In this document: positions 10,071-21,756 of the stretch, piece by piece
Numbering within the stretch: the stretch's first letter is position 1
Layout of the letters: each line of letters opens with the position of its first letter
Source: Ariolimax columbianus
Taxonomy: Eukaryota; Mollusca; Gastropoda; Stylommatophora; Arionidae
DNA: 64,000 nt
NCBI GenBank assembly: GCA_036924085.1
Contig: JAVGWX010000019.1
Location: 20,126,293-20,190,292, forward strand
Direction of reading: 5' to 3'
Position numbers and translations under genes: made by a program
The notes under the pieces: model-generated
What the model saw: the letters and a program-made list of their open reading frames with translations, nothing else
Told to the model about the DNA's origin: nothing
Database searches by the model: none

Positions 10071-10615
10071 ACATGTCTGATCAGTATGTTTTGCCTGACT
10101 CTGACTAACATGTCTGATCAGTATGTTTTGCCTGACTCTGACTAACATGTCTGATCAGTATGTTTTGCCTGACTCTGACTAACATGTCTGATCAGTATGT
10201 TTTGCCTGACTCTGACTAACATGTCTGATCAGTATGTTTTGCCTGACTCTGACTAACATGTCTGATCAGTATATTTTGCCTGACTCTGACTAACATGTCT
10301 GATCAGTATATTTTGCCTGACTCTGACTAACATGTCTGATCAGTATGTTTTGCCTGACTCTGACTAACATGTCTGATCAGTATGTTTTGCCTGACTCTGA
10401 CTAACATGTCTGATCAGTATATTTTGCCTGACTCTGACTAACATGTCTGATCAGTATGTTTTGCCTGACTCTGACTAACATGTCTGATCAGTATGTTTTG
10501 CCTGACTCTGACTAACATGTCTGATCAGTATGTTTTGCCTGACACTGACTAACATGTCTGATCAGTATATTTTGCCTGACTCTGACTAACATGTCTGATA
10601 AGTATGTTTTGCCTG
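10052..10615 (+). repeat. Minisatellite, 37-bp unit, about 15 copies
   Basis: Unit TTTTGCCTGACTCTGACTAA plus CATGTCTGATCAGTATG, nearly identical copies; period measured as 37 bp (10052, 10089, ...). It lies in a KMT2 intron. The family D copy at 21757 carries only about 1.5 of these units, so the array grew from within that element. Confidence 0.95.
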
Positions 10616-10839
10616 ACCAGACATGTCAAATACATACCATAGCAGTAAATAAAATGGTTTTGTCACATATTGAGAATGAAACATGATGAACTACCATTCA
10701 TCGTTCAGCATGTTCTTTGCAGAACATTGCTTTCTTCACTATCGTACTATAAGATTTGATCTTTACCTGGTTCTCCTGTCTCAGTCACTAATCTTCAGAA
10801 CATCTTTGATGTCATGTGTTCTTCATGACTCATAGTTAT

Positions 10840-11205
10840 CTCAGCAGATCGTTGAAAACATGGCGGGTGTAACACAGAATCTGTCCAGAGTTGATCAGCG
10901 AGCTGTTATTCGGTTTCTAACAACTGAAGGATGTGTGGTATCAAAAGTCTGCCGAAGCCAAACAGAGAAGAACTGGACAGCGATGTTTAAAGAAGGATGT
11001 GAGTTAACTAAAAATCTTCCAAGACCAGATCAGACGCATATTGTTATGTCAGAAGATGCCATCGCCAAAATTGATCAGCAATTCGGGTGGAGCTTACGTT
11101 CACTAGCAGAGGAATTTTCTGTGTGGCTAAGGACAGTTCAAATGGTGGTTAGCAAAATACTGAAGTATTGTAAGGTGTTTACAATGGGTACCGATACTTA
11201 AGTTT
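10840..11205 (+). pseudogene. Mariner-like transposase N-terminal remnant
   Basis: The frame at 10860-11201 encodes NLSRVDQRAVIRFLTTEG, KNWTAMFKEG, LPRPDQTHIVMSED and KIDQQFGWSLRSLAEEF. This is the paired helix-turn-helix N-terminus of a mariner-type transposase with an internal deletion after the first HTH. The same family, with its inverted repeats, is at 36203-37147. No catalytic D,D34D region remains and no termini were seen. Confidence 0.7.
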
Positions 11206-12125
11206 GTGTGTTCTTCATGCAGGACATCTGTGGCTGGTTCATGGTTTTACCTGTTGCTTCTTTATGTGCACGAATCATTCTTATCTAGACTGCCTCCATT
11301 TTCCACACCACTAGAGTTTAAGACATTCACTTCATAATTATTTTCCTGCCATAAAACTAAAGCACAATATCACTCATTTGAGACCAATTTATCTTCTGTA
11401 ATGTTTAATTAACATGTTTCATTATATACTAAACTATTCACAGCTGAATAACAAATAGAATGGAATAAATATATTGTATATGTGGTGATGCAGATTAGTG
11501 TCAAAGAGATTACAGTGACACAGTTTAGTTTTCAATCTCTTAATAAATGAAAGTGTAAACATGTTTGTTCATGTTTTGAAATGAATAAGGTCACTGCAAC
11601 TTTTCAAGCATGTAATTAAAAAAAAACAATTTAAGTGGGTTGTGCATTGGGCTAGCAAACTCGTCATGCAAAACCATTGTTATTGAAATCACCCCTCAGA
11701 CCTTATCTTTAAGGTGAAACTCACGTTATAGCAGTGGTTGGAACCTAACTCGCCATCAATCAAAACCTTTTCATCCCCCCGTGGAGCATAAGTCATCAAC
11801 AAATGTTGATCTACCTACATCTATTGGTCTTGTGACTTGGGTTAACAAGCCCCATGCCTAGCCCTTCTTAGATGCCTTATATGACATGCCTGAGAGGTTA
11901 CAGTGTTTATATTCTATACTCCTCTTTTGAGCCTCGTTACCACTTGTCTATAATAGTCTATATAATTCTGTTGACACTTCGTGCCAAGATAAGTGTCCCA
12001 ATAACACTTAGGCCATATTAGCCTGTCTACAGAAATAAACCAATCCATTATTTCTAATTAGTTTTTGGTTTGTGCTTTGTTCATGTGTAGTTGTACATGC
12101 TCATTGTTTGATATTCTCCGTCCAG

Positions 12126-12339
12126 GCGAGCTACCAGTTTAAGCCTGCCAATGGCAATGAGGTTCCGCAAACTGAAAACCTTTGCTAAAGAGGCTGTGGA
12201 TGTGTACCGCTCCAAAATTCATGGTCGAGGGCTCTTCTGTAAGAGGAACATTGATGCTGGAGAGATGGTGATCGAGTATGCTGGGGAAGTCATCAGAGCC
12301 TCACTGACCGACAAACGAGAGAAATACTATGAGGGAAAG
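12126..12339 (+). CDS. KMT2A/B (trx): KMT2A/B-type methyltransferase, SET-N exon
   Basis: Opens after GTCCAG. The first G completes an Arg codon, then RATSLSLPMAMRFRKLKT, AKEAVDVYRSKIHGRGLFCK and RNIDAGEMVIEYAGEVIRAS, ending DKREKYYEGK. The HGRGLF block binds S-adenosylmethionine and EYAGEVI is the SET-N core, both as in KMT2A/B (KMT2C/D has a different wording here). The SET domain transfers methyl groups to H3 lysine 4 in chromatin. Phase 0 exit at AAG|GTGAGA (12340). No broken residue is seen. Confidence 0.95.
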
Positions 12340-12559
12340 GTGAGAAGTTGCATATAATTTGGGGTAAGGGGTATGAAGAGAAGAATATATGTTGGTCTTC
12401 GGTATAGTTGAGGAGTGAAAAGGCACACCGAAATCCAAAACAGATGTGATCAAGCTAGTCAAATGACTCAGTAAATGTCTCCGATATTACTACGTAAGTA
12501 TAATTAATTTTTTTAAAACAGCTGTACCACACGATATTCCTACCCACATTGTGCAATCA

Positions 12560-12965
12560 GTGTCAGAATTGGACATAACAAACAAAGATAAAAGCATAGC
12601 AACAACACATGTGCAGCCTGTGCAGAATGCTTGGAGTAGCAAGAATAGATAGAATCAGAAACAAAGATATTATGAGACAAGTAGGTACACCACCAGTGCC
12701 AGACCTTATCAAGAGACAACAAACCAAATGGTTCGGACAAGTGCCACGACAAACACCAGATAATATCCTTCAGAAAGTAATGCTATACAAATACAATTGA
12801 CACAAAGCCAAGAACCAACCACGCAAAAGATGGATAGCAGAAATAACAGAAGCAGTGAAGCTCCCTGTGTACAAAGCACATAATAGAGGGCCGGTCAAGA
12901 AACTGCTTCGTAACCTGGTTCTGAAAGGCACACGCAGGACAAAAAGTGAAAAGAAATATATAAGA
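12560..12965 (+). pseudogene. LINE C-terminal fragment in KMT2 intron
   Basis: Encodes CRMLGVARIDRIRNKDIMRQ, IKRQQTKWFGQVPRQ and, after a frameshift, a PRKRWIAEITEAVKLPVY-like end: the standard tail after the RT domain in endonuclease-type LINEs. The last 220 bp are repeated inverted at 32120-32345. Confidence 0.7.
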
Positions 12966-13285
12966 TATAAATATAAGGTTAAAATATAAGATATAAATAT
13001 AAATATTTATATATGTAAATGTGTCTGAGCGTAACAACAATTGTTGATTTTATTTTTCCTTCTGGCTATTTCCTAAAATGAGATATTAGCGACTGCTGTC
13101 ATTGTAGCTATTTTGTTACAATTTGTAATTTGGCTGCTTCACTCTAAAAATGTTGGTTTCTGCATTGAATATTGTGGTTCTGTTTCATTGTTTTTTCATG
13201 TTACCTTTCATAAATGTAGTTGTTCTCCGATATTTTGGATTTTCTATGAGTTTGTTAGCACATGAATGTTTGTGTTTCTCTTTAG

Positions 13286-13381
13286 GGCATTGGCTGCTAC
13301 ATGTTTCGTATTGATGATGATGAAGTTGTCGATGCTACAATGCATGGAAGTGCTGCTCGGTTCATCAATCATTCTTGTGAG
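13286..13381 (+). CDS. KMT2A/B (trx): KMT2A/B-type methyltransferase, SET-I/SET-C exon
   Basis: This 96-nt exon after TTTAG encodes [20 protein letters not shown], then [18 protein letters not shown] is the invariant NHS motif of the SET pseudoknot, which contacts the methyl donor. Phase 0 on both sides; donor GAG|GTGAGT at 13382. It joins to PNC in the next exon, completing NHSCEPNC. Confidence 0.95.
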
Positions 13382-14260
13382 GTGAGTTTTTCCTGCCTTG
13401 TTGGTTATCATTGTTTTTTGCTTCATTGGAAAACCTGCGCCAAAACACTTATGTGCAGAATTGTCAGAAGCTGTTTGTGTCAATGGGGCTCGGAGGAACA
13501 AAAAAGAATTGTCACGCTATAATATGTAATGCATGCCGTATTAGACTAGTTAGAAGAGTAGGGAATATGGCCGACTACCCCTTCTTGTAGCTATGTTACA
13601 AAAATGAATAGGTCAATTTGAGCATGATCATCTAACAAATCAATGCCTTCAGTTTCCTATGTTGATCATCAGGGCTTGACAATTTTAGTGTGGCTCACCA
13701 GTCAGTCAAAAATTTCACCAGTCAGCATGGTTGAACTACAGCCAAGCAATTTATGTTCACAAACTTCAATTAGGTGCTCATTCACTTTTATTTCAACGTA
13801 ATAATGTGTAAAAAACCAAAATATTTTGTATTACACAGCATTAGCCCATTTCTTTTTAAGAGAAAATGTACTTCTGTACGAGACTTGCGTTTGTGCCCCT
13901 AAACATGCTTGGTAGTTTAGCATTGAAGTACCATTTATCGATGACTTTAGTAGGTTGAAATTGTGGTAGTGGAGGTCCATTTAGAATTAATATCATCTAA
14001 CTTATGTACAATCTATTATAACCGTAATATGTTTAATAATCGTGCGAGAGTCGTTATGTAGTAACGACTTGAAACGTAATTAACGATTAAATACTGATGT
14101 TTTTTTTTACTCATAATGCAAAAATTGTTAAGCAGACGAACACATTTGTCAAGCCCTGTAGATCATCTACCTGGATGTCCAGTAATGAAACTGAGGGATG
14201 GGCTGAGGCAAAACTTTAGTCCAGCATAGTGCTCCAAGGCAAAAGACTGGATGAGTTTAA

Positions 14261-14908
14261 CCTTTAGCACGCGCTTGTCCTGTCCTATCTAACCAACTCC
14301 GCCTACAAAAACGTGCGAAAAAAAATAATTTTTTAAACGAAGCCACTCCCGACTGCTGAATACGTCCATCATATATACACGATATTTTGCCGGTTAAAGT
14401 ATCGTATGTTCGATTACAAATGGCTTTTGAACAATTTTAATTTTGTATGCGCCGTTTGGAGCAAGCCGACTTTTTGCGAAAGGTGAAGTAGGTTGTTGGG
14501 AATGATCTTTATCGAGTAGATCTGTTTATTTTGTTTGTTTAAATGAAAGAACTACATTTGAATTGGAAACTAACAGTTGTGTCGATAGTGTAAACACAGT
14601 ATCGATACGTTGTTGTGGTTTCAATGGTTTTCTATCGGAGCGACTAGGCCTAGTGGTTGAGTCAAAAAATTTTCTGAGATTTTCATAAATTGTCAACTTT
14701 TATCTTTTTGTAACTCAGAAACTAACACACAACAAAAACAATAACACCCACATGTTTGTTATTTAATTGTGTCTCTACACACAAGAAAATCATATTTATT
14801 GACAAACAAACAGTAAAGTTACACGTTTTGAAAGTCGACTACCATAGCAAGAAATTAAGTTAATTAATTAGGTCAAATTTTCGTCAAAAAATATGCGGAA
14901 CGCTACAG
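14261..14908 (+). mobile_element. TTAA-flanked MITE, full-length 648-bp copy
   Basis: TTAA at 14257-14260 and 14909-14912 flank an element with short inverted ends (CCTTTAGC and, reversed, CCTGTAGC). AT-rich, with no transposase. A diverged copy is at 16583-17221 and a broken one at 6554-6794, so three copies sit in three introns of the same gene. TTAA target choice and ends starting CC(T/C) fit the piggyBac superfamily; class assignment is inference. Confidence 0.75.
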
Positions 14909-14975
14909 GTTAAACTACATTTGACTACCTGGCATAAGACACATGTTGAGCCTGAATGAGTGCCTGGATTATCCT

Positions 14976-15215
14976 TTTTAGTTGATAGTTGATCTGTACT
15001 TCTACAGAGGCAGATGTCCCTGTGCAGGTTCCAGCTCTGGAAGTAGCCGGGTGGAGGATTTCCTGCTTAGCAGGTTATTACTTCGCTGCATTGGTACATA
15101 TGCCATATCAAACAGTAAGTCGCGTCTTACGACATGCTCTCTGTGGGCCAGCGGTGCTATTGTTGTTGTCATACACAAAGACCGCGGCGGACCACTCAGG
15201 GCTATTAATATTATT
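14976..15215 (+). repeat. Dispersed repeat family E, copy 3
   Basis: Matches 2604-2975 without the inserted element. Class unknown. Confidence 0.45.
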
Positions 15216-15249
15216 ATTACTACACCAAAGTCCGGTTTTATCAGATCTG

Positions 15250-15835
15250 TGTTCTTTGCACTCATATATGGAAATGAGACTTAGAGCACTTACACTAATC
15301 AGGCACGGCTACTCACTACCTTTCACATGAGATGTCTACAACGAATGTTGGTGATTTGGTGGCAAGAGGAAGTGCCACATAATGTGGTCTTACAGCAAGC
15401 AAACACTCACAGCATGTACTCGCTGTTGAACCAGCAACGCCTTTGATGGATCGGGCATGTTTACTGCATGGAAGATGAGAGACTGCCAAAGAATATCCTC
15501 CATGGACAGCTGGCAATTGGAACTAGAAGAATCATCACACACTGCGATTCAAGGATGTGTGCAAGAGAGACATGAAGTCATGCGACATCCCATCCGAGGG
15601 CTGGGAAACAATTGCTCAGGATTGAGCTGTTTGGAGACAGTCAGTTCGAGAGGGCAATGTGGCTTTCGTCGCTTGTGGAGGCCTTCTGGCTGCAGAGTTA
15701 AGAGAAAGACTGAAGAGATCAAGGAACAGCCAGGCATACCAGCCTAAACATCTATGGCAGGGACTGCCACTCGCAGATCGGCCTTTATGGTCATAGCAGA
15801 CAATGTCGAAATACAGGAAACAGCTCGACAAAACT
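15250..15835 (+). pseudogene. LINE C-terminal fragment with zinc-finger tail
   Basis: Decayed reading of a LINE tail: an RRMLVIWWQEE-like segment, a GHVYCMEDERLPK-like segment, then RYKDVCKRDMKS and a terminal Cys/His finger-like stretch (GRDCHSQIGLYGHSRQC reading with frameshifts, near 15755-15800). Several frame changes and stops. Confidence 0.6.
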
Positions 15836-15872
15836 CACAGGGCGCCTACAGAGACGCCTATGATGATGCTGA

Positions 15873-15874
<2 letters not shown>

Positions 15875-15926
<52 letters not shown>
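15875..15926 (+). repeat. (TA)n microsatellite
   Basis: About 25 TA units. Together with 32740-32815 and 48166-48224 it is one of three long TA tracts in the window. Confidence 0.95.
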
Positions 15927-15928
<2 letters not shown>

Positions 15929-16442
15929 GTATATTAAAATAATATATTAATGTTACCATTATTGTTAATGCCAGGATTACAGCACAAAATTATATTAAAG
16001 TCCTGTTACAGGATGGGTTAACCAGCCCATGGAAATGCTCATTCTGTCTTTTAAAGAAAGGCAGGTAAAGGTAGTCTTATGGCAGACATTGCTGGTAGGG
16101 ATAAAGTGTTAGAGACTTCATCTTATGAGGGCTCTGTTCTTAATGAAGATAAGGGGACCAATCTCATCCTAGCTGCCTTGCCTTCCCTAATTCATTCTGT
16201 GCATGGGATTGGCAACCTATTCATGTCAAAGAAATAAATCGTTCAAAAACTACCAATGTGGAAGCACAAGTGCCGTATCTCAGGCTTCCTGTAAAGAGGC
16301 CAACAACACAGTACTGCTATCTCTGTTGGAGCGAAGATTGATAACAATGTTGATGGTTTCAAACAACCAGCACTTCTATATCGTCTCTCCCTTCATCTTG
16401 TGCATCATTTATTAAATCTTTGCCTATGTTCTCTTCCCTCAG

Positions 16443-16510
16443 CCTAACTGCTTCTCCAAGGTTATCCTGGTAGATGGCAAGAAGCATATTGTGATCTTTG
16501 CCATGAGGCC
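16443..16510 (+). CDS. KMT2A/B (trx): KMT2A/B-type methyltransferase, SET-C exon
   Basis: This 68-nt exon after CCCTCAG encodes PNCFSKVILVDGKKHIVIFA, then MR and two bases of a Pro codon. PNC completes NHSCEPNC (a zinc-site Cys shared with the post-SET region in this family), and HIVIFA is the conserved SET-C strand. Donor CC|GTAAGT at 16511, phase 2. Confidence 0.95.
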
Positions 16511-16582
16511 GTAAGTACTTTCATCATTTTATGCATGGGTTCTTGAATAATTTATTGAATATTGTGTAAACATTTTTAAACA

Positions 16583-17221
16583 TTTAGCACTCCGAGGACT
16601 GTCTGCCACAGCCAAACGTGACTCACTTAAAAAAAAAATATTGTTTGTGCACGGAGTCCCTACCAATAGCCGTTGTTTACTTCTGAATACGTCACATCCA
16701 TCTACACAGCCTTTTTGCCGTTAAAAGTATTGTATGTTAGATTACAAATGGATTTTGAACGATTTATTTTCTTATTGCGCCGATTGGAACTGCCCGACTT
16801 TTTGGAAAAGGTGAAGTAGGTTGTTGGAAAAGATCTTTATCGGGTAGATCTGTTTATTTTGTTTGTTTAGATATAATGACTACGTTTGAATTGGAAACTA
16901 ACAGTTGTGCCGATATTATAAACAGAGTATCGATACTTTGTTGTGGTTTCCGTGGATTTCTTTTGGAGCGACTAGGCCTATCCAAATATTTGTGTTTTTT
17001 TTTTCAAAAAATGTTCACAATCATCCTCTTGTTTCTCAGAAACTAACAAACATACAACAAAAACATAAACTTCTTTATTCATTTATGTCTATACACACAA
17101 GAAAATCATATTTATTGACCAACAAACAGAACAGTTACAATTTGTGAAAGTCAACTACCAGAGCAAAATATATAAAGTTGCCAAAAATTATCAAAAACGT
17201 TTTGCAGCATGCTGAAGGTAA
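16583..17221 (+). mobile_element. TTAA-type MITE, diverged second copy
   Basis: Collinear with 14261-14908 (shared GGTGAAGTAGGTTGTTGG, GATCTTTATCG.GTAGATCTG, GGAGCGACTAGGCCTA, and the CAAGAAAATCATATTTATTG block). The left end reads CATTTAGCAC and the right-hand TTAA has decayed to GTAAA. Confidence 0.7.
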
Positions 17222-17234
17222 ATCTAAGTCTGCC

Positions 17235-17395
17235 TGCTGCGTTATGTGTCGGACCAAAAGGTGCAAATATCGCAGTCAAGCAGTAAACTACGGCACAGCG
17301 CATACTGTTCTCTGGATAACATCCTGCCACTTGTGAAGCCCTTTTCAGGGCTTGGTAGCGGGAGTTTGAGAATACACAAAAAAGAAGAAGTGACT
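17235..17395 (+). repeat. Retroposon family C, 5'-truncated copy
   Basis: Begins at the GTCGGACCAAAAGGTGCAAA segment of the family and ends in an A/G-rich tail. It lacks the first 190 bp of the full copy at 1083-1427. Confidence 0.75.
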
Positions 17396-17514
17396 AAACA
17401 AATGGAAACTCCCAGGCCAGTAACTACGGAGGTCCATAGTTCTTTGAATCCAGATTGCCTGTTACCTCACTTTATTTTCTATAGTCTATTTTATATGTTT
17501 TCTTAATTAACATA

Positions 17515-17600
17515 ACTTAACCATCTTTATACTGGTTTAGAAGATTCTGCTGAGTCCATATACAATAACTACTACAATACCTTGCTCTGACATCCTGTTA
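17515..17600 (-). repeat. CR1/L2-like LINE, extreme 3' end
   Basis: Reverse-strand 3' UTR of the family only (TTCTAAACCAGTATAAAGA to TTAAG tail). It is a severely 5'-truncated insertion in the last KMT2 intron. Confidence 0.65.
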
Positions 17601-17734
17601 TGGACCAGAGTTCGGACGTAAATACGAAATGGACAAAGTTAGCAGATGTATTTAGTTCCATTAAAACCCACAGATCGTGCTATATAACACTGAAATAACT
17701 ATCTCTCTCTTGCCCTCTATTTTTCTTTCTCTAG

Positions 17735-17840
17735 AATCAAGCGTGGTGAAGAGTTGACATATGACTACAAGTTCCCCATCGAGGAGGTGAAGATACCATG
17801 CTCGTGCGGATCCAAGCGCTGCCGCAAATATCTCAACTGA
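17735..17840 (+). CDS. KMT2A/B (trx): KMT2A/B-type methyltransferase, last exon with post-SET motif
   Basis: Opens after TTTCTCTAG; the first A completes the Pro codon. Encodes [20 protein letters not shown], then [14 protein letters not shown] and TGA at 17838-17840. GEELTYDY holds the catalytic tyrosine region of the SET domain. CSCGSKRC is the post-SET cysteine cluster that, with the Cys of NHSCEPNC, binds structural zinc. The length after the SET domain and the terminal RKYLN fit the family, whose proteins end right after post-SET. The final codons are also the start of a 76-bp tandem repeat. Confidence 0.95.
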
Positions 17841-18430
17841 ACCAGTGTGTCTCCAAACATTGTCTAGCTAAACAGTCCTCAGACTTGTATAGGTGGCTAT
17901 CTCGTGTCTCAACTGAGCCAGTGTGTCTCCAAACATTGTCTAGCTAAACAGTCCTCAGACTTGTATAGGTGGCTATCTCGTATCTGAACTGAGCCAGCGT
18001 GTCTCCAAACATTGTCTAGCTAAACAGTCCTCAGACTTGTATAGGCGGCTATCTCGTGTCTCAACTGAGCCAGTGTGTCTCCAAACATTGTCTAGCTAAA
18101 CAGTCCTCAGACTTGTATAGGTGGCTATCTCGTATCTGAACTGAGCCAGTGTGTCTCCAAACATTGTCTAGCTAAACAGTCCTCAGACTTGTATAGGTGG
18201 CTATCTCGTATCTGAACTGAGCCAGCGTGTCTCCAAACATTGTCTAGCTAAACAGTCCTCAGACTTGTATAGGCGGCTATCTCGTGTCTCAACTGAGCCA
18301 GTGTGTCTCCAAACATTGTCCAGCTAAACAGTTCCCAGACTTGTATAGGTGGCTATCTCATGTCTCTACTGAGCCAGTGTGTCTCCAAACATTTTCTAGC
18401 ATAACAGTTCCCATATTTGTATAGGTGACT
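17831..18430 (+). repeat. 76-bp tandem repeat spanning the KMT2 stop codon, about 8 copies
   Basis: Copies begin at 17831, 17907, 17983, 18059, 18135, 18211, 18287 and 18363, each starting TCTCAACTGA or TCTGAACTGA. That is, the last codons and stop of the gene head every unit. Copies 1-3 and 4-6 share a similar order of variants (the GCGTG/GGCGG form is third in each), suggesting a three-unit higher-order duplication. The last two copies are the most diverged. Confidence 0.95.
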
Positions 18431-18979
18431 GGTCCATTAACACACAAACTACACATATGCTGCTCATACAGAAATATATCATTGACAAGTTGTATCAGGC
18501 TCTTTGTGAATAAGAGTCTGAATGATAGGACTGTTAGATCATACTTCTCTCACATATTCTAGTAATGTCTCCATTTTGCATAGGGCATTGCTGAAAGGTG
18601 AGCCTCTTATGGTATCCTGGGCCAAAGCATTTTTTGTGTTCTTAAAGTGATTGGGATTTCAGTAGCAGCATGTTTTACAAAATAGGTTGCTAGCTCTAAG
18701 CACAACCATCTATAGTTCCCTTGACAGCTTGCTTGGAAGGATACAAGTGCTGATTTTCTGCTTTTGAACATCCACACCTGTGATTCTCAAATATATTTTG
18801 CTGTATAAAGGTAGCTGACTTAGTTGGGGAATGCAAGACATTGTAGTAAGGATCTGGTACATTGCACCTGACTGTTGAGAGTCATACAATACAGTCCTTA
18901 ATTCTTTATTCCCAATTAGTGATTGGAATGGTATAAGATAATTGATGTGAAACTGTTGGAAAAATAACCAGAGATCAGT

Positions 18980-19130
18980 GGAAGATGTGTCGAACAGAAA
19001 GGTGCAAATATCGCAGTCAATCTATAAACTAGCGACACAACACATTCCGTTCTCCTGATTGCATCCTGCTACTTGCAAAGCCCTGTTCAGGATCTGGTAG
19101 CAGGAGACTGAAAATGAATGCAGAAGACGA
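18980..19130 (+). repeat. Retroposon family C, 5'-truncated copy
   Basis: Starts near TGTCGAACAGAAAGGTGCAA and ends GAGACTGAAAATGAATGCAGAAGACG. It lies in the probable 3' UTR or flank of KMT2. Confidence 0.7.
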
Positions 19131-19135
19131 AGTGC

Positions 19136-19436
19136 TGCCAACACTGGACAGGAAACACATTAAGGAAACCAGCTGATAGTATTACATAACAGTCTCTATT
19201 CTGGAATCCCCGTGGCAAGAAAAATAGAGGCAGACTAAAACACATGGAGAGAAGACTCCCCAAACAAAGTAGAGGCAGACCAAAACACGGATGGAGAGAA
19301 AATACCCCCAGACAAAGTAGAGGCAGACCAAAACACGCATGGAGAGAAAAAAAACCCAGACAAAGTAGAGGCAGACCAACACGCATGGAGAGAAAAGACC
19401 CCTAGACAAAGTAGAGGCAGAGCAAAACACACATCC
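19136..19436 (+). repeat. LINE tail ('TWNP' family) expanded into a 45-48-bp minisatellite
   Basis: Reads W-T-G-N-T-L-R-K-P, then WNPRGKKNRGR: the basic tail of a LINE whose other copies are at 55010-55545 and 62640-64000. From 19225 the RGRPKHAWREK-coding stretch is repeated five times (19225, 19270, 19318, 19366, 19412). Confidence 0.75.
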
Positions 19437-19487
19437 GAGAGTGGTGAATGTTTCGGAATGCATTGCCACAGGAAGTAGTGTAAATGA

Positions 19488-19756
19488 ACAACCACTTACA
19501 AGAACAAGAGGGCATAGGTACAAATTAACTAACGAAAGGTCAAGATTAGATATTTGGAAATATTTTTGTAGTGAGAGAGTGGGGAATGCTTGGATTGCAC
19601 TGCCACAGGCAGTAGTGGAGGCAGGGTAAATTAATGCATCCAAGAATGGATTGTATGTGCAGAGGATTTTTTTCGGATCAAGTGAACGTTAAAGAAACTG
19701 GTTGTATACAGACTGTACAGAGTTTTCTGAACTAGTATAGAGATGTTGAGTTAATA
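19488..19756 (+). repeat. CR1/L2-like LINE, 3' fragment
   Basis: Broken TRGHRYKLTNERSRLDI reading frame, then 3' UTR GAAACTGGTTGTATACAGAC and a TTGAGTTAA tail. 5'-truncated. Confidence 0.75.
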
Positions 19757-20550
19757 TCAAAAGAACATACTGGGTCAGTGGATCCAGAAACGGCTCCTTT
19801 TATTCTTCTTTCATCCCTCATCAACCCTTATAAACTATCCACTCTTCTATTCCTATATCATGTACAGGAGCATTGTATCTAGACCTTTCTTTCAGACCTA
19901 AAAGGCTATTCCACACATGGCATGCCCATTCTGTAAACCATCTCTTGGGGCATGCTCTCAGTGTGGCTGTTGTCGCTGTTGAAATAGATATGGGAGGTAA
20001 TTTATCAAGTAGCATGTTGAAATAACAAAGGGAGATTATGTGCACCCAAATTAATAAACCTATGTCTTCAGTTTCTCATGGTAGTGTTATATAAATGGAA
20101 GGTTATCTGTAATGTAACAAGTTTAGAATTAGATGCTACATTGTAATGTGACAAGTGAACTATGTCAGTTTACCATATTTTTGTGCTAGAAATGTGAGCA
20201 AACTTTCAGTGCTAAGGTAGGCTGAAATTAAATTAGGTTTATAAATGAGAGCTAATTTGCCATGGTCTGAGTTTATTCTGTTTCTCATGGTAGTGTTCTA
20301 GGTATGGGCGGTTTATATGTAATGTAATATATTTTGTAATGGATGTTATTTGTAATATAGCATTTTTTTTTAGAAATGGGAGGAGTTTGTAATATATCAT
20401 TTTTAGAAATGGGAGATACTATGTAATGAAAGAAGTTTAGAGTTGGGAAGTGATTAATATTGCAAGAAGTTTTGAAAGGAGAGGTGATTTGAAGTTTAGT
20501 ATGCCTAGAAATTTGAGGTTGCTAGTAATGTTATTTTAGGCCTCCTGGGT
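19757..20550 (+). other. AT-rich sequence, no gene seen; possible KMT2 3' UTR/flank
   Basis: No exon or repeat family recognised. AATAAA at 20053-20058 is a candidate poly(A) signal 2.2 kb after the KMT2 stop. Between 20080 and 20520 short phrases recur loosely (TTTCTCATGGTAGTGTT twice, AGAAATGGGAG twice), suggesting old local duplication. Confidence 0.4.
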
Positions 20551-20556
20551 GGTTTA

Positions 20557-21175
20557 TAATGCGAGGGCAAGTCAGTAAATATGTCACAAATGGTGTGTTA
20601 ATCCCATCATTCCATCTGTGCACAAAAACTTGCAGGATAGAAGTGGTTGGTCCGCTTTCTGGCACATTTGTAAGTCACGTTCAACCACCAAGGTGGGATC
20701 ATGCATTATGCTGTAGGCTAAACCATGTGAACATCCTAATGCAGTTGCTACACTGTCTACTGTTACTCACCTGTCAGCTCTAACCATCACCCCCACCCGA
20801 AAGCACAAATTCCTCTACTGCATTCTGAATAGGACGACCAGTCCGGGCTTCATCAGCAATTTTTTGGTGACCTCGAGAAAATTATCCTGCACCACTTTAC
20901 GCGATAAACATTTTTCATCGTAAATGGGATGCATTTCCTTAATGAGTATCCTTTGCAGAATCACACACACTGTTCTTTGATTGTACACTCTATGAGCACT
21001 CATGTCATTTTGAATCTGAGCTGTGCACGTGCGTGCGACACATAGGTGTTAGCTACCCACAGTAATCGCAAAGCTGGATGTTGCTGCCACCTAGTGACAC
21101 ATTTAGAAACCATCAGCTACATTTTTCAGCTATCCCAGACCAGTTTGTGACCTACTTACTGACCAATCCTCAAAT
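20557..21175 (-). mobile_element. Deleted mariner-like element with inverted ends
   Basis: The left end GGCAAGTCAGTAAATATGTC and the right end, read in reverse, GGTCAGTAAGTAGGTCAC form imperfect inverted repeats. On the reverse strand 20815-21003 encodes QRTVCVILQRILIKEM, then IYDEKCLSRKVV, the first HTH region of a mariner-type transposase. The catalytic part is missing. Confidence 0.65.
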
Positions 21176-21756
21176 AACAATCATAAAAATGATATGTAAA
21201 TGAACAAAGCAATACCTTCATATTCCTATGTTGATATTAAAGAAATGCCAATTTGTATAGAATCATTGCATTATTTCTAAAGACATTTCTCACCTGCTAG
21301 GGAGGTTCATGACACCACATAATGCTATGTGGTTTACGTCTTGTATGTTTGCCATGTTATTGCCCCTGTGTTACTTCTATTTGTAAATGTTGAATTGGTT
21401 TATGAACATCCCAAATATTTCATGTTTTATGAGTCTGCTTGATTTCTTCCTGTTTCATTTCATGTCTTGTCTCTTAAGGATGGTTTCTTGATGTTGAGAA
21501 ATGAGCATTTCTGAGATAAATTTATGTTTCTGTACTGATGGCAATCCCTCCGGGTTGATGGGAGGGGACCTATAGCAATGGGTGACACATTTGTTTAAGA
21601 GCCAGGTAAAAGATCTAGGAGCAGGGCAATGTGATGGATCTTCAGAATGGAGGAAATTGTGCCAGGAAATAAGGAAACTGATCATAGAATATTAGGTACT
21701 GCAATACAGTTTATAGACGCCACCGAAAAATGGTGCAGTCGGTAAACAGGAATTTA

